64,000 nucleotides of DNA from Agarilytica sp045430305 (GTDB lineage Bacteria > Pseudomonadota > Gammaproteobacteria > Pseudomonadales > Cellvibrionaceae): contig JAILXW010000002.1 in NCBI GenBank assembly GCA_045430305.1, positions 248,001 to 312,000 on the forward strand. The letters are read 5' to 3'. How positions within the stretch are numbered: position 1 is the first letter of the stretch; each line of letters opens with the position of its first letter. Made by a program: the position numbers and the translations under genes. The notes beneath the pieces are model-generated. The model made no database searches, was not told the origin of the DNA, and was given only the letters and a program-made list of their open reading frames with translations. This document shows, piece by piece, positions 9,601 through 19,900 of this stretch.

Positions 9601-11059
9601 TGAAATACCCTGCAGGTTCTTCTGCAAGTGTGGTAGTTGAAAAGCTATATCCGCTGATCTGCTCATCTGAACCAACCGCATAGTATCTCGTAGTGAACCA
9701 TACAGTTTCGGTGTAGGCGCGCCCTTCGTTAACATGTGTACTATTTGTTGAGGTGTGTTCAGTACAGCTGCTTGTTAGGCTTGGAGCAAAGCTTGCTACT
9801 TCAGCTATGCGAACACGAAGTACTCGCGCGTTGTCGTGTACCTCTTCATCACCGAGAGGCAGGTCGTTATAGGTTTGTTGCGAGTTTGAAAAGTAAGGAA
9901 TGCGTGAGCAATATCCGCTAGGGCCTTGTGGGCATTGATAGCTCATTACGGTGCGCCAGTATGGGTCGACGGTATTGTTAAATAAGCCATAACCAAATGG
10001 GTAATCGTAGTTTGTTCCATTAAGCGTATCGTGGTGAGCGCCAAAGTTGTGGCCAAATTCATGAATGGGCGTGTAACTGCTCATGCAACCGCGACCATTA
10101 ACACTAAAACCTAAACTGTAAGTTGAATCGAGGTAGGCAATACCACAGTAGTTGGTTGCGCCTGAAACTGCTGAGACCAAGTCTGCCCCGAGGTCGGTAC
10201 GCATTTGATGGATTTCGTCCATGAGGCCATCGGTTGAGCTGCGTAGATCATAAAGCGTTTGACGCATATCGCTAGCATCTTCCGTATAAGTAGTATTATC
10301 GTGAATAGCTACAACGCGTAATTGTGCAGGAATCTCAGAATTAATTAATACATCGTTGCCTGTTGTGGTCGCCAATTCAACGAGCGCTGCCATGTCTGCA
10401 CCGCTTTCACGTGCCAGTGGCGTGGTTACCCAAAGGACATCGATGGTGTAAGGGTTGGCTGGTGTCGCAACGTTAGGGCCGTCGCGGCGACCACCTATCA
10501 AAGGAGAGGCTGCAACTTCTTCGCCGAGGTCAACGGCAGAAAGGATTTCACCTTCGCGATCAAAAGTGCTTGGGTCTTCACTTACTAATAAATGACCACC
10601 AGCACCGTCGGGGTAAATTTGTAAAACACTTTCAGCCGTGTGGATCGTGCCAGTAATGCCAGTCGTGCCTTCAACAAAGTACGCACGACCTTGTATGCCG
10701 GTACTAAACCCTGTCGGGTCTAAAAAGATTACATCACCAATCCAGTTTTCGCCGCCAAAAGCGTTTTCAGTAAGTCTTTCCATGACCGCGTAGTGAGTTT
10801 CCAGGCCTGGAATTTCAATTTGAAAATCAGGCAGTGTAAATACTGCGTTAACGTCGATTTCAACATTAATAGCGGGTTTTCCCATTATCGTTTGAACCGC
10901 GATAGGGGCGGCGCTTGGCAGTGTAAATACTGAGGTGTTAAATTCTTGGGCTTCTGATCGCGCAAGAAAATTATCGTAGTGTGTTTGTGCATTAGCTAAT
11001 GCGGCAGTCATTGCTAGACCAACAATTGTTGTTAAGAATTTTGATAGTGGTTTCATCAT
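6692..11059 (-). CDS. Secreted metzincin metalloprotease with Ig-like repeats (array gene 2)
   Basis: 1455 aa. Signal peptide 1-25 (ANAQ/THYDNF) and Cys-free pro-region 26-200 containing GGENWIGDVIFLDPTG. Peptidase about 203-425 has HEFGHNFGAHHD (His333, His337, His343; Glu334) and Met-turn Met372. Cys-flanked module 1 spans 432-491 (loop type TTRYYAVGS). Seven Ig-like repeats cover about 498-1155. Module 2 is at 1161-1229 (FGICYGTITTTWY loop), two DUF5011-like domains at about 1230-1390, and the C-terminal module at 1397-1455 (SYYATGT type). The start is the first ATG of an ATGATG pair with AGGAG eight bases upstream. The peptidase family call is solid; the binding role of the repeats and modules is inference. 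It has its own terminator, so it is probably monocistronic. Confidence 0.92.
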   Translation of the reverse strand: MMKPLSKFLTTIVGLAMTAALANAQTHYDNFLARSEAQEFNTSVFTLPSAAPIAVQTIMGKPAINVEIDVNAVFTLPDFQIEIPGLETHYAVMERLTENAFGGENWIGDVIFLDPTGFSTGIQGRAYFVEGTTGITGTIHTAESVLQIYPDGAGGHLLVSEDPSTFDREGEILSAVDLGEEVAASPLIGGRRDGPNVATPANPYTIDVLWVTTPLARESGADMAALVELATTTGNDVLINSEIPAQLRVVAIHDNTTYTEDASDMRQTLYDLRSSTDGLMDEIHQMRTDLGADLVSAVSGATNYCGIAYLDSTYSLGFSVNGRGCMSSYTPIHEFGHNFGAHHDTLNGTNYDYPFGYGLFNNTVDPYWRTVMSYQCPQGPSGYCSRIPYFSNSQQTYNDLPLGDEEVHDNARVLRVRIAEVASFAPSLTSSCTEHTSTNSTHVNEGRAYTETVWFTTRYYAVGSDEQISGYSFSTTTLAEEPAGYFTPGNCGTTVTESAFAPELQNFVVTPISLGLQIEGEVFDANADSIVAVRARETDVGSWTESTIDNGSFNVAFFAELSGNTSIDFQTEDANGDIFEFTTTFDIDIGEAPVLSLNSSRVVENTVSVFGESIDPDNEVELLFYQIDGAGDPEQGDWTSYPVESSYWEVSVSDLSTGSHTIHIYGEDQTAQRSNVLTVDFEVLPPQAPECIFGGASASISQNQGEVDIVGIAYDANSSDIALEARVNFGPWIELGSLSSSSNRNAWYYRLPEAYADGTYLSIDVRATDLSGMQTDCGTQIITIDYPSENLAPSCEIFDIFQGDGLIRFFMSASDPNGNFNQVYGKTVEMTEWIQTWPGPITSNGVPIPGFGETTVQGRVVDVDGLEGHCEATYTVVDESRAPVVEYASGAYDIENDTVIGQTTVRDDDGDIFTVEFREAGSPIWLTATKDPEDVWQRRWTVDLGLLENGQYFYEARALDAGGRYSEIYTFEMNIEREEPPTIDSLTYQLFSRTLVVQGTMYDPNNNARYVWYKLDDQEWQSFWESDPEFEIRIFDLTNGDHTLEVYVEDTYNLRSESQFINFNIDSGEAPVITSATFEQLPNTVVFHVTADDVDGDDLTLHVTVDGVSRGSYVNGTYEWDVIIAPLTVGSHTATFEAIDEFNNRSDIYTLDFEIIEQTPCFEDTNANHEAAGRAYSEEECSFEFFGICYGTITTTWYANGSDDNMGTSGSTVNSLRETSEGYYELGACNDTTPPVITLNGANPLTVYQGQTYQELGATAEDNIDGTFTVTDISGDVDTSIIGSYIVTYRATDSSGNSAVPVTRTVNVVADDVKPEITIPTGLTYEVVLNDPFSNPSAQATDNVDGDISMNVVVTGSVDTATVGTYYLYYNVTDAAGNAADEVVVTVEVVDEPISTCVTSTLTEHVNAGRAYEQYFSYYATGTATYLGSTFNDPDKVISLEETSPGNWSEVSSCN

Positions 11060-11548
11060 AGGTAGCTACTCCTAATAAGTTCAATGGTTATGTGAACAAG
11101 CGCGTCAGGCTCGTTCCTCTGAGCATGTTTAACCGACCTATCAACAATAAAGCGGATAGGTGTATTCACGTATTGCTGAAAAAGAGTGCAATTTAAATTG
11201 TTGGCAGATGTTTCTTTACCCGCCTAAGCCACTTTTTGGATACCGCTAAGCGTTTTATTTTTTATTGTTACTCTATGAAGTGAGGGCGCTTATTTCGTGC
11301 AAATGGCACGAATAAAAAAAGAAAATTATTTTTTAACGCTTTCGATTAAATTATATCGAGATGTTTGATTTGTTGTGTGAGTATAGCTTGAGTTTAATCA
11401 AAAGTTAGTGCGTGAAGTTAACATGTTTTTATATGTTTGTGACGTATGTAATATTTTTGTCGTTGCAATAAACGTGTTGTTTTATGTTTTGTATTTTTTG
11501 ATTAGGTAAAATTTATTTTGATGATGAAGGTGGCGGTTTATTGCGCAT

Positions 11549-11572
11549 AAAAAAGCCCGCGTTAAGCGGGCT
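11549..11572 (-). terminator. Intrinsic terminator of protease gene 3
   Basis: The 7-bp stem AGCCCGC/GCGGGCT (11554-11560, 11566-11572) is followed by A6 on the plus strand, i.e. a U-tract in the minus-strand transcript. It is about 100 nt beyond the stop codon, behind two further hairpins. Confidence 0.85.
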
Positions 11573-11581
11573 GAATAATGA

Positions 11582-11641
11582 CCTGTATGCAATACAGGGC
11601 AACACACACTTGGTGTGCTGCGAACACTTTCGTGTTCGCAG
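11582..11641 (-). other. Stacked 3'-UTR hairpins of protease gene 3
   Basis: Between stop codon and terminator lie a 10-bp perfect stem CTGCGAACAC/GTGTTCGCAG (11618-11641, loop of 4) and a 7-bp stem CCTGTAT/ATACAGG (11582-11598). The string AACACACACT sits between them and recurs behind protease gene 4. Possible transcript-stabilising elements. Confidence 0.6.
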
Positions 11642-11669
11642 TGTTTCATGAAATCTTGCTGTTTAAGAA

Positions 11670-14600
11670 TTAATTACAAGAAGTAACTTTAGTCCAATGG
11701 CCTGGTGCAGTTTCTTCAAGAGAAATAACATCGCTTGCATTGACGTAAGTACTCCCTAAATATTCTGCAGTTTGGCCCGCAGGAACAATCGTGTAGTAAG
11801 ACGAACCGTATAGAATTTCTACACGTGCCGCAGTTACATGGTTGTCGAGAGAATCAGTGAAACAAGCTCCGCCTTGCGCTTCAACAGTAACAGTACGTGT
11901 TACTTGTGTTGCAGCGTTGCCGGCAGCATCTGTTACATTGTAAGTCACTACGTAAGTACCAACGGCATTTGGATTAACCGTGTCACCACCAACAACAACG
12001 CTTGCAGAAATATCACCGTCAACGTTATCTGTTGCTGAATAGCCAGGCTCTGAATATGAATCTCCAACCGTAATGGTTATTGCTGCACTACCCGTCAGTG
12101 CGATCACGGGTGGCGTTGTATCAACTTGATCAACCACCTCAACCGTTACAATTACCTGATCAGCAGTATTACCCGCAGCGTCAGATACGTTGTAATTTAA
12201 GTAGTAGGTACCGATAGTTGTTGTATCAACAGAACCGGTAACAACAATATTTGCAGAGATGTCTCCATCTACATTGTCTGTCGCAGTCGCGGTTGGATTC
12301 GAGAAACTGTTGTTCAAGGTTACCGTGTACGATGTTCCCGTTGGGATTGAAATAACCGGCTTAACCGTATCGGCGATCACATTTACTGTTCGAACGACAT
12401 TTTGTGCAGGGTTTCCTGAAGAGTCGCTTACCGAATATGTTAACTGATAAGCACCCGCAGTATTGGTATCAACGCTTCCAGTAACAACAACGTTTGCAGT
12501 GATGTCACCATCTACGTTATCTGTTGCTGTGTAACCAGGCTCAACAAAAGTTTGGCCAATAGCAACGTCCATTGGGTTGTTACCAGAAAGTGTAATTACC
12601 GGTGGTGTTGCATCGTTACATGCGCCCACTTCGTAGTGACCAGTGCTAGTTTCAAGAAGAGAGGTCACTGTAGATGCGCTAGTACCCAAGTCAGTATCAG
12701 AACCTTGCGCATACCACGTTGTAGTGAGCGTGCCGTAACAAGTACCAAATAGTTCGTAAGAACATACTTCTACTGAGTAAGCACGGCCAGCCGTTTCATG
12801 GTTTGCGTTGGTGTCTTCAAAACACGGTGTCGAATCAACGATTTCGAAGTTAACCGTATAGGTGTCACTTTGATTATCTAGAGAGTCGGTTACGAAGAAC
12901 TCGGCCGTGTGGCTACCAAACCCAGGGTTCATCCACGCCACACCCCATGAATAGCTACCGCTATTAAAGGTACCTTGGCCTGCACCATCGTAGCTGCGCG
13001 ACAGAATTAATGCATCGCCGTCAGGGTCATCCGCTGTAATTGTGAAGGTTACTTGTGTTTCATCGATGATGTTATAAGTAACGCTGGTAATAACGGGTGG
13101 TTGACCGCCGTCGATATCAAAGTTAATGAACTGGCTAGCACTGCGGTTGTCGTAAGTATCTTCAACAAACACTTCAAGCGTGTGTGAGCCATCTTCTATC
13201 GCAGAAATCGAGAATGTAAACGCTGCGTCATTTTCCCAAAACGAAGCCCATTCTTGATCGTTAAGTTTATACCAAACATAGCGATCATTGTTGTTCGAGT
13301 CTGACTTAGTTCCACTTACGTTAATAGTACGACCATCCAATGTGTGAGTGAGGCTGTCGAGTGTTGGGGCATACTCATATTCCACTGTAAAGTTGAATGT
13401 ATATGGTGCACTTACTCGGCTTCCAGAATCGGTCGCACGAACTTCGTAGTCGTAATTTCCTTCGGCCAATAAGCCTGGGTCAAGTGTCCAAGTTCGGCCC
13501 ATAACATCTGTGCCTGATTTTACAGCTGCCTGCCATGTGCTAGTACCAACTTCACGGAACTCAACTAGCGTTACGTCGCCGTCATCATCAATAGGCGTCG
13601 CTTCAAGGTTTACGAAGTTTAATTCGCGGTCGTAGTAACCTTGTGCGTAATCAATTTCTGGCGTGTCACCAGTGTCGATTACGGTGTAAGTTGCGCTACA
13701 TAGACCTTCGAGACCATCGGTGTAGTCAAGCACTCGACCTTCAACGGTATGTACACCAAAGCCTGTGTTGGGTACCCAATGCTGTGTAAGTGGACCAGGC
13801 CATGTTTGCAGCCAATCTGTCATTGCCGATGTCTTACCGTACATACTGTTGGCGTCGCCGTTCGGATCGCTAACTGTCATGTAGAACTTAAGCACACTGT
13901 CTTCTTGCCAAACGTCTACGATTTCGCAGCTTGGTGCAAGGTTTGTTGTGGGGTAAGAAACGGTGTGGGTTTTAGTTCCGCAATCTGTTTGCAGGCCACT
14001 TGAATCAGTCGCACGCAAGTCGAGCGTTAGATTTGTGGATTCAGCAAAAGTGTCAGGTAGACGGAAATAACCACCATTGATTTGAGGCGTCAGTTCTAAA
14101 TTCCCCCACACAGTCCAAGCGCCAGAATTTACACGGTATTCCAAATCGACGTGGCCGTAATTGGCATCGCTATATAAAGCGGTTATTTCAACTTGACCAT
14201 CGATATTGTTCAGCGCTGGTGCGACGCTTGTAAGCGTACATTCCGGTGCTGCAGCAGGAAGAATCGTAACATCTACATTTTCAACGTTAGAGTTGTTTCC
14301 TGTTTCATCGACTACGTACACGTGAATCGTGTGAGTACCTTCAGAAAGACCAGAAATGTATAGCTGAAAGGTGTGGTTGTTGTAGCTAACTTCTTCTGTG
14401 TAGCTGGTCCATGTACCTTGAGCTGGGTCGCCAGAGCCGTTTATTTGATAACGTAGTTCGGCAGGTCTGTTATCTGGGTCACGAGCTGTGACTTGAACGC
14501 GGGCAGTGGCATCGAAAACAGTGCTGTAGCTAATTTCAACTACCGGTGGATCACCGGCATCCATTTCGAAATCGGTGCTGAATTCGAAGGTATCACCATT

Positions 14601-16325
14601 TGCGTCTTCAGTTTGAATGTCGACATAAACCGTGTTGTTGTTAACTGTTACAGGAACGTCAACACTGAAAGAAAGGCCATTGATAGTTGCAAGTGTCCAT
14701 TGAGTAGCACCCGTTTCACGTACACGCACAGCGCTAACCGCATCCGCATTACCGTCAAACACTTTACCTTCTAGGCGTAAACCACCGCTTACCAGTGAAG
14801 GGTTAAGGCTTTGAATTTCTGGGCCAAATTGTGTTTCACCGTTGTCGGCACCACATGTACCAGGTGTGTAGTAGCCGGCTGGCTCTTCTGCCAATGTGCT
14901 TGAAGAGAAGCTGTAACCGCTGAGTTGTTCACCGGAACCAACAGCGTAGTAATAGGTGGTCCAAAGCTCTGTTTCTGTGTAGGCACGGCCTTCATTAACA
15001 TGTGTACTATTTGTTGCTGTGTGTTCGGTACAAGTTGAGGTAAGTCGTGGTGCAAGACCCGACATTTCACCCGCACGAATACGCATCAAGCGCGCATTGT
15101 CATACTCGTCGACGCTACCGATTGGTAAGCCTTCATGTGATTGTTGCGAGTCTGAGAAATGAGAGATACGTGGGCAGCCACCACCTGGGCAACCGTAGCT
15201 CATGACGGTACGGAAGTAAGGGTCATTGGTGTTGTTGAAGTAACCGTGACCAAAACTGTAAGTGCTGTTGTTGCCATTACCATTGGCTTTATCGTGGTGT
15301 GCACCAAAATTATGGCCGAATTCGTGAATCGGGGTATGGCCACTCATACAGCCGCGGCCATTTACACTAAATGCCAAGCTGTAGTTTGCTTGTAGGTACG
15401 CGATGCCACAATAGTTCGTAGCGCCTGATACAAGAGAGACCATATCGGCACCAAGGTCAGTACGCATGCCATGCACTTCATCCATATTGCCGTCAGTGGT
15501 GAGACGTAGGTCACTTAGTGTGCCCCCCATATCGCTGCTATCTTCAGCGTAGGTGGTGTTGTGATGAATACCTACAATACGAAATTGTGCGGGAACGTTT
15601 GAGTTTACTAAAACGTCGTTCCCCGTTGTTGTGGCAAGCTCAATGAGTGCTTCCATATCGGCACCACTGTCGCGAGCAAGCTGAGTGGTAACCCACAAAA
15701 CGTCGATCGTGTATGGGGCTGCGAGTGATGCAGGAGAAGGGCCATCGCGGTGACCGGCCACTAACGGAGAAGCCGCAGTTTCGCCTTCGCCTAAATCTGC
15801 TGCAGACACGATTGGGCCTTCGCTGTCGAGCATATACTCATCAGCTTCGACAATCACTTGGCCGCCAGCACCGTCGGTATATATCTGAAGTACTTTGTCT
15901 TCAGTGTAAATTGTACCGGTAATACCAGAAGCGCTTTCTACAAAGTAGGCGCGGCCTTTAACGCCGTTATTAAGACCGAGCGGGTCATAATGAACCACAT
16001 CCCCAATCCAGGTTTGGCCGCCCAAAGCATTCGGAACGATTTGTTGTTTAAGTGCGTAGTAGTTGGAAAGGTTTGGCAGCTCAAGTTTAAAGTCGGCAAG
16101 ACCAAAAACTGAAGCGCTATTAATAGTAATAGGCGTTGCGGGCATGTCCATCATGGTGACAGGAGGGTAGCCGGCTTGGTAAGTCATAATTGAAGTATTG
16201 AAAAAGCCTTGCTGTAGACGGGCTAAAAATTCTTCATAATAAATGTTCGCAAAGACCTGCGAAGAAAAAAGGCTAGCGCCAAAAACGGCTGCTGCAGCTA
16301 AGTGCTTCATTAGCTTCTTTTTCAT
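11670..16325 (-). CDS. Secreted metzincin metalloprotease with Ig-like repeats (array gene 3)
   Basis: 1551 aa from ATG 16325, chosen because AGGAA lies eight bases upstream and the lysine-rich MKKKLMKH start opens a clear signal peptide (to about residue 26, SQVFA). A longer in-frame reading to 16382 has no such support. The peptidase has HEFGHNFGAHHD (His334, His338, His344) and a VMSY Met-turn. Module 1 is of the TTYYYAVGS type and module 2 of the FGTCYGTLTTTWY type. There are seven Ig-like repeats, three DUF5011-like domains and a C-terminal module of the YYTIVPAGQTAEYLG type. Modules 2 and 3 match gene 4 closely, which suggests a recent duplication or gene conversion. The promoter block at 16639-16765 is shared with genes 7 and 8 and in part gene 6. 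Confidence 0.92.
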   Translation of the reverse strand: MKKKLMKHLAAAAVFGASLFSSQVFANIYYEEFLARLQQGFFNTSIMTYQAGYPPVTMMDMPATPITINSASVFGLADFKLELPNLSNYYALKQQIVPNALGGQTWIGDVVHYDPLGLNNGVKGRAYFVESASGITGTIYTEDKVLQIYTDGAGGQVIVEADEYMLDSEGPIVSAADLGEGETAASPLVAGHRDGPSPASLAAPYTIDVLWVTTQLARDSGADMEALIELATTTGNDVLVNSNVPAQFRIVGIHHNTTYAEDSSDMGGTLSDLRLTTDGNMDEVHGMRTDLGADMVSLVSGATNYCGIAYLQANYSLAFSVNGRGCMSGHTPIHEFGHNFGAHHDKANGNGNNSTYSFGHGYFNNTNDPYFRTVMSYGCPGGGCPRISHFSDSQQSHEGLPIGSVDEYDNARLMRIRAGEMSGLAPRLTSTCTEHTATNSTHVNEGRAYTETELWTTYYYAVGSGEQLSGYSFSSSTLAEEPAGYYTPGTCGADNGETQFGPEIQSLNPSLVSGGLRLEGKVFDGNADAVSAVRVRETGATQWTLATINGLSFSVDVPVTVNNNTVYVDIQTEDANGDTFEFSTDFEMDAGDPPVVEISYSTVFDATARVQVTARDPDNRPAELRYQINGSGDPAQGTWTSYTEEVSYNNHTFQLYISGLSEGTHTIHVYVVDETGNNSNVENVDVTILPAAAPECTLTSVAPALNNIDGQVEITALYSDANYGHVDLEYRVNSGAWTVWGNLELTPQINGGYFRLPDTFAESTNLTLDLRATDSSGLQTDCGTKTHTVSYPTTNLAPSCEIVDVWQEDSVLKFYMTVSDPNGDANSMYGKTSAMTDWLQTWPGPLTQHWVPNTGFGVHTVEGRVLDYTDGLEGLCSATYTVIDTGDTPEIDYAQGYYDRELNFVNLEATPIDDDGDVTLVEFREVGTSTWQAAVKSGTDVMGRTWTLDPGLLAEGNYDYEVRATDSGSRVSAPYTFNFTVEYEYAPTLDSLTHTLDGRTINVSGTKSDSNNNDRYVWYKLNDQEWASFWENDAAFTFSISAIEDGSHTLEVFVEDTYDNRSASQFINFDIDGGQPPVITSVTYNIIDETQVTFTITADDPDGDALILSRSYDGAGQGTFNSGSYSWGVAWMNPGFGSHTAEFFVTDSLDNQSDTYTVNFEIVDSTPCFEDTNANHETAGRAYSVEVCSYELFGTCYGTLTTTWYAQGSDTDLGTSASTVTSLLETSTGHYEVGACNDATPPVITLSGNNPMDVAIGQTFVEPGYTATDNVDGDITANVVVTGSVDTNTAGAYQLTYSVSDSSGNPAQNVVRTVNVIADTVKPVISIPTGTSYTVTLNNSFSNPTATATDNVDGDISANIVVTGSVDTTTIGTYYLNYNVSDAAGNTADQVIVTVEVVDQVDTTPPVIALTGSAAITITVGDSYSEPGYSATDNVDGDISASVVVGGDTVNPNAVGTYVVTYNVTDAAGNAATQVTRTVTVEAQGGACFTDSLDNHVTAARVEILYGSSYYTIVPAGQTAEYLGSTYVNASDVISLEETAPGHWTKVTSCN

Positions 16326-16515
16326 AGTACTGTTCCTAAGTGTTGATTGCATATATGCATAATGTGAGCGGGTTTCGCTCACTCCCCAGAAATAAAATAC
16401 GTGCGTTTTTCCTGACGAAACGTATTAAATTTCTTTTTAACATTGCGCAAAGCGCGGAAATTTTTAAACGCTGTCACATACCATTCGCTAGCATGTGAAT
16501 TAACTCGTTTGATTG

Positions 16516-16538
16516 ACGCTTTTGATCCGTACAAGCGT
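16516..16538 (-). promoter_or_regulatory. Leader inverted repeat of protease gene 3
   Basis: ACGCTT-N11-AAGCGT is followed on the plus strand by TTTTATTTTTATA, 191 bp upstream of the start codon. The same element stands 157-191 bp before the starts of genes 1, 4, 6 and 7. It could be an RNA hairpin in the leader, an operator, or a plus-strand terminator against antisense transcription. Confidence 0.5.
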
Positions 16539-16638
16539 TTTATTTTTATAAGGTGGGCTTTTTACTATTGGTTCGTTGTACTACCAAGGCAGATCGATTT
16601 CTGCACTCAACAACGGATTAGATTAAAAAGTGACCGGC

Positions 16639-16765
16639 AGTATACCGGTTTGTTTATAACCAAAATATGACCATGGCGTGAAAAGGTTATTAATATCGCA
16701 TAAGTGTGACATAGCTCAAAGATATAAAAAACACTTTATTTCAGCTTATTGATTATATCGATTTC
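16639..16765 (-). promoter_or_regulatory. Promoter block of protease gene 3 with CRP-like site
   Basis: On the minus strand TATACT (-10, plus 16639-16644) is preceded by a poor -35 region. A CRP-like TGTGA-N6-TCAAA lies at 16705-16720, 61 bases from the -10 box. A TTATATCGA element follows, with its ATCGA 37 bases beyond the CRP-like site. The same parts in the same order and spacing stand upstream of genes 7 and 8, and the first two upstream of gene 6. Confidence 0.6.
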
Positions 16766-16888
16766 GAGAGCCTACTTGCATATCGGCTTGATTGAATTTG
16801 ACTCTAAGGCGAGTGGTTATGGGTATCTCGGGTTGTTTCTATTGCCGGGTTATAGAAAATAAAAGGAGTGGTTTTGTACGAAGAGAAT

Positions 16889-16911
16889 AAAAAAAACCCG
16901 CATAAAGCGGG
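16889..16911 (-). terminator. Intrinsic terminator of protease gene 4
   Basis: The stem CCCGC/GCGGG (16897-16901, 16907-16911) has a long A-run at its left, giving a U-tract in the minus-strand transcript. The setting ATAAAAAAAACCCGC is close to identical behind genes 5, 6, 7 and 8. Confidence 0.82.
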
Positions 16912-16919
16912 CTGGAAAA

Positions 16920-16986
16920 GACCTACTCTGGGGGTAGGTCAACACACACTCGGTAGAGGCTATCGGGCGAGCAGGTCGCCCGATAG
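16920..16986 (-). other. Stacked 3'-UTR hairpins of protease gene 4
   Basis: An 11-bp perfect stem CTATCGGGCGA/TCGCCCGATAG (16960-16986) lies right behind the stop codon. It is followed by a 7-bp stem GACCTAC/GTAGGTC (16920-16940) before the terminator. AACACACACT again lies between the two. Confidence 0.65.
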
Positions 16987-16992
16987 GTGCTA

Positions 16993-19900
16993 TTAATTAC
17001 ATGAAGTGACCTTCAACCAGTGACCTGGAGCAGTCTCTTCAAGAGAAATGACATCGCCACCGTTAAGTACGGTACTGCCTAAGTAAGTTGCAGTTTGTCC
17101 GGCTGGTACCACTGTGTAGTAGTTAGAACCAAACTGAACTTCTGCACGGCCAGCAGTAACGTGGTTGTCGATGGTGTCGGTGAAACATGCACCGCCCACA
17201 GGGTCAACGTTCACGGTACGCGTTACTTGTGTGGCTGCATTACCTGCTGCGTCTGTTACGTTGTAAGTCACAACGTATGTACCAACGGTGTTTGGATCAA
17301 CTACATCGCCAGCGACAACGACATTTGTAGTGATGTCTCCATCCATGTTATCTGTCGCTGAATAACCAGGCTCAGAGTAAGAATCACCAACGGTTAGGTT
17401 TATGACGGATGCACCAGTTAAAGTAATTACTGGAGGTGTTGTGTCTAGCTCTTCAGTTACTTCAACCGTAACTACAACTTCATCTGCTGTATTGTTCGCA
17501 GCATCACTTACGTTGTAGTACAAGTAGTACGTGCCAACCGTTGCCGTATCTACAGCGCCTGTAATAGCAACGTTTGCAGAAATGTCGCCATCAACATTAT
17601 CTGTTGCTGTTGGTACAGGGTTTGTGAAACTACCGTTTACGTTTACCGAGTATGAAGTACCAGTAACGATTGTGATGACTGGCTTAACATCGTCAGCAAT
17701 AACGTTAACGGTTCGTGTCACAGTTGCTGCTGCATTACCAGAAGAGTCTGTCGCGTTGTAGTCAACTGTATATGTTCCAACAATTGATGTGTCGACAGTT
17801 CCGGTGATATTACTTACATTAAATGTACCGTCGATATTATCTGTCGCAGTTGCGCCAGCCTCTGAGTAGGCTTGACCTTGATAAACCGTCATTGGGTTAT
17901 CGCCGAGTAAAGTAATGATCGGAGCCACGGTGTCGTTACAAGCACCTAGCTCGTAGTAGCCAGTACTTGATTCAACGAGAGACGTAACGGTTGAACCGTT
18001 AGTACCTAAGTCAGTATCAGAACCTTGTGCATACCAAGTCGTAGTGAGTGTACCGTAGCAAGTGCCCAATAACTCATAGGAACAAACCTCCACAGAATAA
18101 GCACGGCCAGCAGTTTCGTGGTTTGTATTGGTATCTTCAAAACAGGGGGTTTGATCTTCAATGACGAAGTTCACTGTTTCGGTAGCGCTATAGTTCTGGA
18201 ACTCGTCACGCACGTAAAACTCTGCTGTGTGTGAGCCGACAGTGACGTCATCCCAAGTGAGGGCCCATGTGTTGCTGCCAGTAGACCAGCTACTCGTCGG
18301 CCCACCATCAAATTTACGAGTAACGGTCAACTGATCTTCGCGGTCAACATCCGATGCTGTGATGGTAAATACAACTTGGTTGTTAGTTATCACGTAAGAC
18401 ACATTTGTAATCGTAGGAGCAACACCCGGGTCAATATCAATGTTAATGAATTGGCTGGCACTACGGTTGTCAAAAGTGTCTGCAACATAAACCTCAATCG
18501 TACGGGGCCCGTCGCTGAGGCTATACACATTGAAATTAAAGTATTCGTCGTACTCTGTAAATGAGACCCAATCTCCGTCGTCGACTCTGTACCACACTTT
18601 ATTTGAGTTGCCGTTCGCATCAGACATGGTGCCGTTTATGAATAGCGTGCGCCCTTGTTGTGTGTAAGCTAGCGTATCAAGGGTTGGTGCTACTTCAACT
18701 TCAACACTAAATGCAAAACTTACGATCTCACTTGTGCGTCCGCCCGCGTCGGTAACGCGTGCTTCGTATATGTAATCACCATTGGAGAGTGACCCTAGGT
18801 CGACATCCCAGTATTGACCGAAGAGATCATCTTCTTGTGCTGTTCCGGCTACCCACGTTGATGTTCCAACTTCCCGGGTTTCAACTGAAACAATATCACC
18901 ATCAAAATCGCGTGCAGAGACATCAACGAGAACGGCATTTTCTGAGCCCGAATAAAAGCCGCTGGCGTATGTAATGTAGGGCGTAGATTGTGTATCAACA
19001 ACGGTGATTGTTGCATCACACAAACCTTCTAGCCCTGTTGCATCAAGCACGCGTCCATTCACTGTTACCGAACCAAAGTTAGGGATGGGTACTAGGTGTG
19101 TTGAGATTGGGCCTGGCCATGTTTGAACCCATTCTGTCATTGTCGAATTTTTGCTAAACATCTGTTGCATGTCACCGTTGGCATCATTGACGGTCATCCA
19201 GAATCGAATCGCGCCGTCGAATTGATCCACATCTACAATTTCACAGCTTGGCGCGAGGTCTTGCGACGGGTAGTTCACACTTACCGTTTTGCTGCCGCAG
19301 CTTGATTGTAAGCTGGAGGAATCGGTCGCGCGCATTTCTACTGTTAATGTGCTGCCATCGGTATAACTTCCTGGAAGCTGGAAGAAAAATTGACCACGTG
19401 TTTGTACATTTGAAAACGAGCTGTACTGTGTCCATGCGCCCGAATTAACGCGATATTCAAGCGTGATATCACTGAAGTTAACATCAGACATGATACCGCT
19501 AGCTTCAAATTCACCCGCTACACGCGTTTGTGATGGTGATACTTCTGCGAGTACACAATCTGGTGCTGTAGGCGTAAAAATGTCGCCTTGTACACTAATA
19601 ACATTTGAACGTTGTGCCGTTTCGTCTAGGCCGAAAAGGTGAATGGTGTGAGAGCCTACGCTAAGGTTGTCTACAATCACCTGCCAGTATGTACTATCTA
19701 CTGTTGCAAGTGTCCAAGTACCAAGGTCAGGGTCGCCGGCACCGTCAATTTGGTAGTAGATTTCATTTACTGCGTTATCGGGGTCATCCGTTGCACCATT
19801 GATGCGGACTTGGTCATCCATTGCTGAGCTACCGTTCAGCTCAATGATTGGCGCTTCACCTACGTTAATGTCAAAAGACGTACTAAAGTCAAACGTGTTG

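Larger units (their letters stand above)
11060..11669. other. Intergenic region, upstream of protease 2 and downstream of protease 3
   Basis: The 610 bp hold the leader of gene 2, including the conserved string AAGCGTTTTATT near 11250 but with a poorly matching left arm. They also hold the AT-rich promoter area of gene 2 and the terminator and stacked hairpins of gene 3. No ORF is supported. Confidence 0.55.
16326..16992. other. Intergenic region, upstream of protease 3 and downstream of protease 4
   Basis: It holds the long leader of gene 3 (about 307 nt if the -10 box at 16639 is used), the promoter block, and the terminator with stacked hairpins of gene 4. A hairpin GTGAGCG/CGCTCAC at 16364-16382 lies about 40 nt before the start codon. 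A palindrome-like GCGCAAAGCGC lies near 16445 and recurs upstream of gene 7. Confidence 0.6.

Noticed and set aside
16326..16632. c-di-GMP (GEMM-I) riboswitch in the protease leaders
   Set aside because: The long structured leader prompted the idea, but the conserved GEMM core words are missing on the transcribed strand; GCGCAAAGCGC near 16445 is on the other strand and is simply palindromic.
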